Shown: positions 1 through 5,855 of the stretch, one piece after another | How positions within the stretch are numbered: position 1 is the stretch's first letter | How the letters are laid out: each line of letters starts with the position of its first letter | Assembly (NCBI GenBank): GCA_903832475.1 | Contig: CAILBQ010000303.1 | Location: 1 to 5,855 of the forward strand | From: an uncultured Acidobacteriota bacterium | GTDB taxonomy: Bacteria > Acidobacteriota > Terriglobia > Terriglobales > Acidobacteriaceae | DNA: 5,855 bases | Direction: 5' to 3' | Position numbers and translations under genes: made by a program | Notes under the pieces: generated by a model | The model's database searches: none | Told to the model about the DNA's origin: nothing | What the model saw: the letters and a program-made list of their open reading frames with translations, nothing else

Positions 1-1460
1 AGCTCTGGAGGCATGTGCTGGGAACGCCGTTCAGTGAGGACGTGCTGGTCTTCGAAGAGCCAGACGAGCGATTCAACATCGGCGCGGGACGGACGCGGGA
101 TGGCAAGTTTCTGATTCTCGAAGCGGGCAGCCACACCACCACCGAAGCGCGCTTTGTGGCAGCGGATAATCCGACGGGCGAATGGACGCTGGTGGCGGCG
201 CGGCAGGACGACCAGGAGTATTCGATCGACCATCGCCACGGGCTTTGGTTTATTCGGACAAATGATGCGGGCCGCAATTTTCGGCTGGTGACGGCGCCTG
301 TGGCCACGCCGGGCCGGGAGCACTGGTCGGAATTGCTGGCGCATCGCAGCGAGATCATGCTCGAAGACATCGATCTGTTTGAGAAGTTCTTTGTGTCGGT
401 GGAGCGGGAGGACGGGCTGCCGCGGCTGCGGCTGTGGAGTTTTACGGAGAATGACCGGGCGATTCAATCGAACGAGATCAGGTTTCCCGAGCCGGTGTAC
501 AGCGCGTTTCCCAACATCAATCGCGAATTCGATACAACGCGTTTTCGCTATGGATACCAGTCGCTGGTGACGCCCAGTTCAGTGTATGAGTACGACATCA
601 CGACCAACCAGTCGGTGCTGCTGAAGCAGGTCGAGGTGCCGGGTGGGTTTGACCGCGAACTGTATGCTTCGGAGCGGGTCTTTGCGAGGGCGGCGGACGG
701 GGTGCGGGTGCCGGTTTCGCTGGTGTATCGCAAGGACAAGAAAGACGGGAAGAATCCGCTGTATGTGTACGGGTATGGGTCGTATGGGTATTCGCTGCCG
801 GTGGGATTCAACGCCAACCGGCTGAGTCTGCTGGATCGCGGGTTGGTGATGGCGTATGCTCATATTCGCGGCGGGGGCGACCTGGGCAAGCCGTGGCATG
901 ACAACGGCAAGATGCTGGTGAAGCGGAACACGTTCACTGACTTCATCAGCGTGGTGGAGCACCTGACAGCGAGCGGCTATGGTGATCCTTCGCGGGTGGC
1001 GATCGAGGGAGGCTCGGCGGGCGGATTGCTGATGGGCGCGGTGGTGAACCTGCGGCCGGATTTGTTTCGCGTGGTGCTGTCGCATGTACCGTTCGTCGAC
1101 GTGATGAATACCATGCTGGACGCTTCCCTGCCCCTGACCGTGCCGGAGTACGAAGAATGGGGAAATCCCAACGAGGCGGAGTACTTCAAATACATGCTGA
1201 GTTACTCGCCGTATGACAATTTGAAGGCGGGGAGTTATCCCGCGATGTTAGTCAAGACTTCGCTGCATGATAGCCAGGTGATGTACTGGGAGCCGGCGAA
1301 GTATGTGGCCAAGCTGCGGACGCTGAAGACGAATGACGCGCCGCTGCTGCTGGTGACCAATGTGAGCGCGGGGCATGGCGGGGCCAGCGGGCGCTATGAC
1401 TATCTCAAGGAGATCGCGTTTGATTATGCGTTCCTGCTGAGGGAGTTAAGGATGCTGTGA
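1..1460 (+). CDS. ptrB: Oligopeptidase B (S9A serine peptidase), 5' end outside the window
   Basis: Partial gene for a prolyl-oligopeptidase-family peptidase that cleaves short peptides after Arg or Lys. The frame is open from base 3 (Leu-Trp-Arg-His precede the GTG at 15), so GTG15 is an internal Val codon, not the start. Counting that Val as residue 1, residues 1 to about 205 are the end of the beta-propeller that screens substrate size, and about 206-481 are the alpha/beta-hydrolase domain. The nucleophile Ser334 sits in GGSAGG (bases 1014-1016), Asp419 in LHDSQ (1269-1271) and His454 in AGHGG (1374-1376). The Ser-Asp and Asp-His spacings of 85 and 35 match E. coli OpdB as I recall it (532/617/652), implying about 200 missing N-terminal residues. 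Glu378 and Glu380 in EYEEWGNP fall where the family's P1 Arg/Lys-binding acidic pair lies, which favours oligopeptidase B over prolyl oligopeptidase. Whether it is cytoplasmic or exported depends on the missing N-terminus. No frameshift or lost key residue is seen. The gene ends TGA 30 bases before the next gene. Confidence 0.95.
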   Translation, partial: LWRHVLGTPFSEDVLVFEEPDERFNIGAGRTRDGKFLILEAGSHTTTEARFVAADNPTGEWTLVAARQDDQEYSIDHRHGLWFIRTNDAGRNFRLVTAPVATPGREHWSELLAHRSEIMLEDIDLFEKFFVSVEREDGLPRLRLWSFTENDRAIQSNEIRFPEPVYSAFPNINREFDTTRFRYGYQSLVTPSSVYEYDITTNQSVLLKQVEVPGGFDRELYASERVFARAADGVRVPVSLVYRKDKKDGKNPLYVYGYGSYGYSLPVGFNANRLSLLDRGLVMAYAHIRGGGDLGKPWHDNGKMLVKRNTFTDFISVVEHLTASGYGDPSRVAIEGGSAGGLLMGAVVNLRPDLFRVVLSHVPFVDVMNTMLDASLPLTVPEYEEWGNPNEAEYFKYMLSYSPYDNLKAGSYPAMLVKTSLHDSQVMYWEPAKYVAKLRTLKTNDAPLLLVTNVSAGHGGASGRYDYLKEIAFDYAFLLRELRML

Positions 1461-1481
1461 TAGGCTGGCTCGAAACAACGC

Positions 1482-1485
1482 GGAG
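1482..1485 (+). promoter_or_regulatory. Shine-Dalgarno GGAG selecting the GTG start at 1491
   Basis: GGAG lies five bases before GTG1491. The in-frame TAG at 1461-1463 excludes any start further upstream, and the next in-frame ATG would remove the whole signal peptide. Together these fix the non-ATG start of the first TonB-like gene. Confidence 0.7.
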
Positions 1486-1490
1486 ATCTC

Positions 1491-2264
1491 GTGCGACTTA
1501 TTTGTTTCGTCCTTCTTGTATTTGCAGCGCTATCGAACCTTGCCCGAAGTCAGCAAGCCTCAGCTCCCGCAAGCTCCGCGTTGTCTGTACAAAAATTGGA
1601 CGTTACGGCGGGGATGCATGCGCCGAAGGCGATCAAACAACCCGAAGCCGATTTCCCGAAGGAAGCGCGGGAACGGGGTATCAACGGAAAATGCGCCGTG
1701 GGGTTGATCGTTGATACGGACGGGATGCCGCGCGATATCCACGTGGTGCGATGTTCGGATATGGTTTTTGCGCCGAATTCTATGCAAAGCGTGTCGCGGT
1801 ACAGGTTCAAGCCAGCGACGACCGCAGACGGCGCGCCTGTGGCCGTGCGGATTTCCGTTATCGTCAGATTTATGCAAAACGGGGATCGCTGGCCTCCAGA
1901 TCCGATTCGCGTTGCGCTCGGTTCGCCTCCGGGAGATGTGTCAACCTTGCCGGATAGCAGTGGGGTGTATTCGCTCACGAAGGCTGTATCTCCCCCCGCG
2001 CTGGTCAAGTTTTTCGATTTGGGTTACAGCGATTTGAGTTTTGGAGTGGAAGGAAAGAGTGCTTGCGACGTTGTGCTGACGGTGAGCGCGAAGGGAAAAC
2101 CTTCTGATGCGAAAATCATCAAGTGCGAGCGTGTGAATCTGGAAGGACCCATCCTGCAGTCGCTGATGGATTCCAAGTACACTCCGGGGTCGATTAACGG
2201 AAAGCCGGTGGCCGTTCGAGCGCTGATGCACGTCGAATACGGTGAGTTTCCCGGGCAGAAATGA
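1491..2264 (+). CDS. Exported protein with tandem TonB C-terminal-like domains
   Basis: A 257-residue periplasmic or envelope protein of unknown specific role, of the type usually auto-named 'energy transducer TonB'. Residues 1-20 form a signal peptide with a hydrophobic core at about 3-17 and a likely cut after Ala-Arg-Ser20. Domain 1 (about 44-129) is a good TonB_C match: PKAI, EADFPKEARERGINGK, a VDTDGMP turn and YRFKPAT. Domain 2 (about 158-252) is divergent, opening with GVY and SPPALV and ending with a YTPGSINGKPVAVR strand. Each domain holds two cysteines exactly 20 residues apart, Cys68/Cys88 and Cys192/Cys212, at matching places on neighbouring predicted strands, so a disulfide in each is plausible. 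Classical TonB has an uncleaved N-terminal helix that contacts ExbB/ExbD and a long Pro/Lys-rich spacer; neither is evident here. The start is GTG with GGAG five bases upstream. It probably shares a transcript with the peptidase 30 bases before it. Actual energy transduction is unproven. Confidence 0.85.
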   Translation: MRLICFVLLVFAALSNLARSQQASAPASSALSVQKLDVTAGMHAPKAIKQPEADFPKEARERGINGKCAVGLIVDTDGMPRDIHVVRCSDMVFAPNSMQSVSRYRFKPATTADGAPVAVRISVIVRFMQNGDRWPPDPIRVALGSPPGDVSTLPDSSGVYSLTKAVSPPALVKFFDLGYSDLSFGVEGKSACDVVLTVSAKGKPSDAKIIKCERVNLEGPILQSLMDSKYTPGSINGKPVAVRALMHVEYGEFPGQK

Positions 2265-2331
2265 ATGCGGCTGAAAGAGACTGCCGAATACCCTGCTGCG
2301 TAATTTAAGGCGGCGCGCAACCTTCTGAATG

Positions 2332-2347
2332 GATTCACGTCTGAATC
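2332..2347. repeat. Small inverted repeat GATTCA-CGTC-TGAATC
   Basis: Perfect 6-base arms with a 4-base loop lie in the 151-base gap between the two TonB-like genes. An overlapping alternative pairing, TGAAT-GG-ATTCA, occupies 2326-2337, so the same ATTCA can pair with either flanking TGAAT. No T-run follows directly, so it is not a convincing terminator. A regulator site or chance are both possible. The rest of the gap (2265-2415) shows no gene and no strong promoter. Confidence 0.35.
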
Positions 2348-2415
2348 AGCAATCCCGCGGATGATGTTTTTGACCTGAGTAGCGGTTTTGTGGCTATCCT
2401 TCGAGGAGGACGTTC

Positions 2416-3210
2416 ATGTCAAGATGGGTACTCTTGCTGCTTTTGATTGTGGCTGGCACGCACCTGGCAACGGCCCAGGAGGAGTTGCCGGCTTCGGCGC
2501 AAGAGGGGCCGATGAAGCAACTGTCAGGGCCGACTGCGCCACCGATCGCGGATGAGAATGGCGTGTACATGCTGGGGCCGGGCATTGTTGCGCCAATGGT
2601 CGTCGACGCGGTGCCGGCGACGTACCCTGAAGGCGCGGCTGAGACAGATGTGCCGCATATCTGTCTGGAAGCGGTGGTGATCGGGACGGACGGGGCAGTG
2701 GTGAGCGTCAAAGGCGTCTTTCGCAATGAGAGCGTCTACGATGCGGGAGCGATCGAGGCCATTCGGAAATCGAAATTCCAGCCAGGGACCTTGAATGACA
2801 AGCCGGTTCCGGTGCTGGTGCATGTGCGGGTGCCGTTTTTTCATCTGAAGCCTGCGCTGCCGACTGTCATGCAGCATTACGCTGAACGCGCAGAGGGCCA
2901 GATGCAGCGCTCGGGCCGAGGACAGTTTCATCCGGCAGACGCAGTGACTCCACCTAAGGCGATCCACACCGTGGAAGCGGAGTTTTCGGAGTTGGCTCGC
3001 AGAAAGAAGATTCAGGGTACGGTGCTGATATCGCTGACGGTGAACGAGCAGGGATTGCCTACGGAGTTGAATGTGGAGCGGGGCGTCGGTTCGGGGTTGG
3101 ATGAAAAAGCGCTTCAGGCGGTGCGTCAATACCGATTTCAGCCGGCGACAAAGGACGGCAGACCAGTGCCGGCGAAGATCAGCGTCGAGGTGATGTTCAA
3201 GCTGTACTGA
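2416..3210 (+). CDS. Exported protein with tandem TonB C-terminal domains (paralogue of the preceding gene)
   Basis: A 264-residue envelope protein of unknown specific role. The signal peptide spans residues 1-20 (a Leu-rich core at 5-12, cut after Ala-Thr-Ala20). Domain 1 (about 49-142) is divergent: it has the GVY…V.AP lead-in, a single cysteine (Cys83), a TDGAV turn, and SKFQPGTLNDKPVPV. Domain 2 (about 176-264) is a near-canonical TonB_C domain: TPPKAI, EAEFSELARRKKIQG, a VNEQGLP turn, LDEKALQAVRQYRFQPAT and PAKISVEVMFKLY. The conserved GLDEKALQAVR helix and terminal strand make domain 2 the surest TonB_C match in the window. Residues between the domains (about 143-175) form a short linker, not the long Pro-rich spacer of classical TonB. 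The start is well supported by GAGGAGG at 2403-2409, six bases before the ATG. It lies 151 bases after its paralogue and may be transcribed with it or from its own promoter. The final residues continue to the stop without truncation. Confidence 0.88.
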   Translation: MSRWVLLLLLIVAGTHLATAQEELPASAQEGPMKQLSGPTAPPIADENGVYMLGPGIVAPMVVDAVPATYPEGAAETDVPHICLEAVVIGTDGAVVSVKGVFRNESVYDAGAIEAIRKSKFQPGTLNDKPVPVLVHVRVPFFHLKPALPTVMQHYAERAEGQMQRSGRGQFHPADAVTPPKAIHTVEAEFSELARRKKIQGTVLISLTVNEQGLPTELNVERGVGSGLDEKALQAVRQYRFQPATKDGRPVPAKISVEVMFKLY

Positions 3211-3216
3211 TTCGTC

Positions 3217-3248
3217 ATCGATCAATCGCTCATTCATCGCTGATCGAT
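3217..3248. repeat. 8-base inverted repeat ATCGATCA / TGATCGAT with 16-base spacer
   Basis: Arms at 3217-3224 and 3241-3248 are perfectly complementary. The spacer also contains ATCGCT twice (3225-3230 and 3236-3241, the last base shared with the right arm). It sits just after the second TonB-like gene and before the toxin-antitoxin pair. It is AT-mixed, has a large loop and lacks an immediate T-run, so it fits a protein-binding site better than an intrinsic terminator. A role as operator is inference. Confidence 0.5.
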
Positions 3249-3260
3249 CTTGTGACATTT

Positions 3261-3284
3261 TGCCATGCTTCCTTGTGGCATAAT
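3261..3284 (+). promoter_or_regulatory. Candidate extended -10 promoter overlapped by a TGCCA-N10-TGGCA inverted repeat
   Basis: TGGCATAAT at 3276-3284 fits an extended -10 (TGn then CATAAT, five of six matches to TATAAT). No good -35 lies 16-18 bases upstream, as is usual for extended -10 promoters. Transcription would start near A3290-A3291, giving a leader of roughly ten bases that still contains the AGAGG ribosome site at 3291-3295. The five-base arms TGCCA (3261-3265) and TGGCA (3276-3280) form an inverted repeat whose right arm overlaps the -10. A repressor bound there would block this promoter, which fits autoregulation by the antitoxin complex. This is inferred from pattern only. Confidence 0.45.
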
Positions 3285-3300
3285 GTCCTAAGAGGTAATT

Positions 3301-3714
3301 ATGGCCACTGAAACAGCACTGCCTGCGGTCCCAGCATTTCCCGCGAATGGAAGCGCTGAGTTAATCCGCACCGTCGAAGAGGGGTTGCCGACGGACTGCC
3401 TCAACACGCTCAGGGAGTGGGGGCTGACGTTTACCGAGGTGGGCGAGCTGGTGATTCCGCCGCGGACGCTGAAGCACCGGAAGGCGAAGGGTGAGCGGCT
3501 GACGACCGAGGAAACGGAGCGGTTTTTGCGGGTGGTGCGGGTGCTGGAATTGGGAGAGCGGGTTTTTGGCGTTCGGGAGAGATTTTTGAGCTGGCTGCGA
3601 GGACCGGATTTGCGCATCCCGGACCGGACGTCGATGAGCCTACTTGGGACGGAGGCCGGCGCTCAAGCAGTCACCGAGCAGATATGGGCCGTTGCGGAAG
3701 GCGTGTATCAGTAA
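3301..3714 (+). CDS. Xre/MbcA/ParS-family antitoxin (DUF2384 toxin-binding domain)
   Basis: A 137-residue cytoplasmic antitoxin that should bind and neutralise the RES toxin encoded directly after it, and probably represses the shared promoter. Residues about 20-75 look like the family's Xre-type helix-turn-helix region: EEGLPTDCLNTLREWGLT, then IPPRTLKHRKAKGERLTTEE. Residues about 76-137 match the toxin-binding domain: a helix with RVLELGERVFG, then SWLRGPDLRIPDRTSMSLLGTEAG and the C-terminal AVAEGVYQ. GG/PD-type turn, 'SLLGTEAGA' and the GVY ending are family hallmarks. Length is ordinary for the family. The ATG is supported by AGAGG five bases upstream, and the following TAA abuts the toxin ATG. 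The first 15 or so residues are Pro/Ala-rich and probably flexible. DNA binding is inferred; the pairing with a RES gene makes the antitoxin call strong. Confidence 0.92.
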   Translation: MATETALPAVPAFPANGSAELIRTVEEGLPTDCLNTLREWGLTFTEVGELVIPPRTLKHRKAKGERLTTEETERFLRVVRVLELGERVFGVRERFLSWLRGPDLRIPDRTSMSLLGTEAGAQAVTEQIWAVAEGVYQ

Positions 3715-4179
3715 ATGGTTCTTTGGCGAATCAGCATCTACCGCGATCTGATCGGGATGGGCGGAGAACTCAGTAGCGGCCGCTGGCATACGTTGGCAGA
3801 AGGCAAGCGGGTCGTCTATCTCTCGGAGCATCCGGCATTAGCGCTTGTAGAAACGCTGGTCAACTTGAGAAATCGCGCACAGAATCGTGCTGCCGAGTAC
3901 CAACTGCTGCGCATCGGTACCCCTGATGACGTGCGCGTCGAACAAATCCCCTCGGAAATGCTAACGAAGGACTGGAGGGATGAGTTGAAGCTGACTCGTG
4001 AGTTGGGCGACGATTGGATTTTGCGAAGGCAGAGCGCGTTCCTAGCAGTTCCATCGGTGCCGGCTCCGGAGTCCACCAACTACCTGTTCAATCCACTTCA
4101 TGCGGAGGCGGCGGGCGTCCAGATCGAGTGGAGCCGGTGGCTTCGTTACGACGAGCGGTTCTTTCGGCTCAGCGAGTAG
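3715..4179 (+). CDS. RES-domain toxin of the Xre-RES toxin-antitoxin family
   Basis: A 154-residue toxin. Characterised RES toxins (for example MbcT) destroy NAD+ and so stop growth; whether this one acts by phosphorolysis or hydrolysis cannot be read from sequence. The RES pattern is nearly complete: Arg5 in LWRI, the SSGRW block with Arg23 and Trp24, Tyr35 and Ser37 in VVYLSEHP, Glu46 in ALALVETL, the VPSV and NYLFNPLHAEA blocks (about 112-131), and the terminal YDERFF. Arg23, Tyr35 and Glu46 correspond to the conserved polar active-site residues, so it looks intact. The start codon follows the antitoxin stop with no base between (TAA|ATG). The closest purine-rich site, GGAAGG at 3696-3701, is 13 bases away, so translation is probably coupled to the antitoxin and toxin output held below it. 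The last 11 bases overlap the convergent exporter gene. Confidence 0.93.
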   Translation: MVLWRISIYRDLIGMGGELSSGRWHTLAEGKRVVYLSEHPALALVETLVNLRNRAQNRAAEYQLLRIGTPDDVRVEQIPSEMLTKDWRDELKLTRELGDDWILRRQSAFLAVPSVPAPESTNYLFNPLHAEAAGVQIEWSRWLRYDERFFRLSE

Positions 4180-5855
4180 CTTCGGGGACGGCGTCGCCTT
4201 CGCCGGGGGCCAGGAACAGATTCTCCTGGAGGCCGTGCTGGCGGGTGTAGAGGTCGAAGTAGCGGCCGTGCATGGCGTAGAGCTGCTCGTGGTTGCCCCG
4301 CTCGACGATGTAGCCGCCTTCGACGACGAGGATCTGGTCGGCGCGGCGGATAGTGGACAAGCGGTGAGCAATCACGAAGGTGGTGCGGCCGAGCATGAGC
4401 TGGTTGAGGCCGGCCTGGATCATGGCTTCAGACTCGGAGTCGAGTGAACTGGTGGCTTCATCGAGGATGAGGATGCGGGGCTGGGCGAGCAGCGCGCGGG
4501 CGATGGAGAGGCGCTGGCGCTGGCCGCCGGAGAGCTTCACGCCGCGTTCGCCGACGATGGTGTCGTAGAGCTCGGGGAAGCGCTCGGCGAATTCGTCGAC
4601 GCGGGCGGTGCGGCAGGCGAAGAGAAATTCTTCTTCCGTGGCGTCGGGGCGCGAGAACATCACATTGTCGCGGATGGAGCCGTCAAAGAGAAACGAATCC
4701 TGGAGCACGACGCCGAGCTGGGAACGGTAGCTATTCAGGTCGACGGTGGCGAGATCGTGGCCGTCGATGACGACCTGGCCGGTGACGGGGTTGTGAAAGG
4801 CGCAGATCAGGCTGATGATGGTCGATTTGCCGGAACCTGACGAGCCGACCAGCGCGGTGACCGACCCAGGCTCGGCGAGGAAGTTGACGTCGTGCAGGAC
4901 AGGCTTGCCGGCTTCGTATTCAAATTCAACATCCTGGAATTCGACACGGCCGGTGATCGGCGGCATGGTCTTAACGCGTTTAGGGTCTGCGTTTTCTTCC
5001 ATCTCGGCCAGGATCTCGGTGGTGCGGTCGAGGCCGGCGAAGGCTTCCGTGAGCTGAGTGCCGATGTTCACGATCTGGAAGACAGGGGCGATCATGAAGG
5101 CTAGGAACATGTTGTAGCTGAAGTAGTCACCGACAGTCCAGGTGTGGAGCAGAACGGCATGGCCGCCCAGCCACATGACCAGGCCGGAGACGAGTCCGAG
5201 GACGGTGGTTGAGGCCGCGCCGAGGGTGCTGGTCATGGTGAGGGAGCTGACGATGTTGCGCAGCAGGCGGTCGACGCCTTCGCCAAAGACGGTGGCTTCG
5301 CGGTCTTCGGCGTGGTAGCCCTTGATGACGCGGACGCCGCCCAACGATTCGGTGAGGCGGCCGGTGACTTCGGCGTTGATCTTGGAGCGTTCGCGGAAGA
5401 TAGGGCGAATGCGCTTGAAGCCGTATTGCAGGATGACGACGAAGACGCCGATGACGCTGAAGACCGTCACGGTGACGGGCACGCTCTTGTGGAGCAGGTA
5501 GATGAAAGAGAGGACGGCGGTGAGCATGCCTCCGACAAATTCGACGAGGCCGGTGCCGATGAGGTTGCGTACGCCTTCAACGTCGTTCATGATGCGCGAG
5601 ACGAGGGTGCCGGTGCGATTGGCGTCGTAGTAGGCGACCGAAAGCCGGCCTACGTGCTGCTGTACCTGCTTGCGCAGGTCGGAGATCAATCGCTGGCCTG
5701 CCTTTGAGAGAAGCTGGGTGAGCGAGAAGGAGGCCATGGCCTGGATGATGGTCGCTCCAAAGACGATGGCGATGAGGATGGGCAGCATTTTGGGCTGCGG
5801 ATTCTTGGAGGCCAGAACGTTATCGAGCAGAAATTTGCTGAGATAAGGCAGCGTC
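4169..5855 (-). CDS. ABC exporter half-transporter (fused membrane and ATPase domains), N-terminus outside the window
   Basis: Partial gene for an inner-membrane ABC exporter of the MsbA/LmrA/BmrA type, working as a dimer; the substrate cannot be told (lipid, drug or peptide). The frame stays open through the right edge: 22 residues precede the ATG at 5788, including TLPYLSKFLLDNVL, typical of the end of the first membrane helix, so 5788 is not the start. Counting that Met as 1, membrane helices lie near 2-25, 82-100, 104-122, 185-215 and 219-245. The ATPase domain (about 280-515) is complete: A-loop Tyr291, Walker A GSSGSGKST 315-323, Q-loop Gln363, signature LSGGQ 419-423, Walker B ILILDE 439-444, D-loop SSLD 447-450 and H-loop His475. 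Glu444 is present, so it should hydrolyse ATP. No N-terminal peptidase C39 domain can be ruled in or out. It converges on the toxin gene and ends with TGA inside it. Confidence 0.95.
   Translation of the reverse strand, partial: TLPYLSKFLLDNVLASKNPQPKMLPILIAIVFGATIIQAMASFSLTQLLSKAGQRLISDLRKQVQQHVGRLSVAYYDANRTGTLVSRIMNDVEGVRNLIGTGLVEFVGGMLTAVLSFIYLLHKSVPVTVTVFSVIGVFVVILQYGFKRIRPIFRERSKINAEVTGRLTESLGGVRVIKGYHAEDREATVFGEGVDRLLRNIVSSLTMTSTLGAASTTVLGLVSGLVMWLGGHAVLLHTWTVGDYFSYNMFLAFMIAPVFQIVNIGTQLTEAFAGLDRTTEILAEMEENADPKRVKTMPPITGRVEFQDVEFEYEAGKPVLHDVNFLAEPGSVTALVGSSGSGKSTIISLICAFHNPVTGQVVIDGHDLATVDLNSYRSQLGVVLQDSFLFDGSIRDNVMFSRPDATEEEFLFACRTARVDEFAERFPELYDTIVGERGVKLSGGQRQRLSIARALLAQPRILILDEATSSLDSESEAMIQAGLNQLMLGRTTFVIAHRLSTIRRADQILVVEGGYIVERGNHEQLYAMHGRYFDLYTRQHGLQENLFLAPGEGDAVPEATR

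Noticed and set aside
15..17. GTG15 as the start of the peptidase gene
   Set aside because: The frame is open to the left edge with conserved residues (Trp-Arg-His) before it, and the protein would lack about 200 residues of the propeller domain.
579..1085. 168-codon minus-strand open frame inside the peptidase gene
   Set aside because: It is opposite the conserved catalytic domain of oligopeptidase B and has a His/Arg-rich artefactual composition without recognisable domains.
2355..2371. CCGCGG palindrome followed by TTTTT as an intrinsic terminator
   Set aside because: The palindrome is too short to form a hairpin with a loop, and the T-run is separated from it by several bases.
2370..2400. 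TTGACC…TATCCT as a promoter for the second TonB-like gene
   Set aside because: The spacer would be 19 bases, the -10 match is weak, and the transcript start would fall inside the GAGGAGG ribosome site, damaging it.
2524..3258. 244-codon minus-strand open frame, rich in His and Arg
   Set aside because: It lies opposite the second TonB-like gene, which has a signal peptide, strong ribosome site and family motifs. The His/Arg/Leu composition is what the complement of a GC-rich gene gives, and no known motif is seen.
4100..4447. 115-codon plus-strand open frame spanning the toxin end and exporter C-terminus
   Set aside because: It overlaps two well-supported genes in other frames and shows only low-complexity Gly/Ala/Val/Glu sequence.
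5312..5707. 131-codon plus-strand open frame, rich in Asp, Ala and Glu, opposite the ABC exporter
   Set aside because: It is a mirror of the exporter's membrane domain; the acidic composition follows from the complementary codons and there is no convincing ribosome site or family match.
5786..5788. ATG at 5788 as the start of the ABC exporter
   Set aside because: The frame continues upstream with a membrane-helix end (LSKFLLDNVL) typical of the family, so the true start lies beyond the window.

Overview
The window reads as a GC-rich bacterial chromosome segment. The best guess for the source is an acidobacterium (class Terriglobia). This rests on two exported, tandem-domain TonB_C proteins carrying the 'GVY…V.PP' lead-in common in that phylum, and on the G/C-rich third codon positions; it is inference, not proof. 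No rRNA, tRNA, CRISPR array, insertion sequence or phage gene was seen.

Bases 1-1460 hold the C-terminal two thirds of an oligopeptidase B (S9A serine peptidase), cut by the left edge. Its catalytic Ser/Asp/His and the acidic pair that selects Arg/Lys substrates are all visible. After a 30-base gap, on the same strand, comes a GTG-started exported protein with two TonB C-terminal-like domains (1491-2264). A 151-base gap follows, then a second exported protein with two TonB_C-like domains (2416-3210). The two proteins are related, but their conventional and divergent domains are in opposite order. Neither shows the uncleaved anchor and Pro-rich spacer of a classical TonB.

Bases 3211-3300 are a compact control region with two inverted repeats and an extended -10-like element. 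It leads into a two-gene toxin-antitoxin module: an Xre/MbcA/ParS-type antitoxin (3301-3714) and a RES-domain toxin (3715-4179), joined as TAA|ATG with no base between them. The toxin's 3' end overlaps by 11 bases the 3' end of a convergent ABC exporter half-transporter (4169-5855, minus strand), which runs off the right edge. Its frame continues past the first internal ATG at 5788, so only the extreme N-terminus is missing.

Functionally this looks like a peptidase and envelope-protein block, a self-contained NAD-depleting-type toxin-antitoxin pair, and an exporter, rather than one pathway. No wholly new system is evident. The most distinctive points are the paired cysteines at identical spacing in both domains of the first TonB-like protein, the swapped domain order of the second, and the tight layout of the toxin-antitoxin pair.
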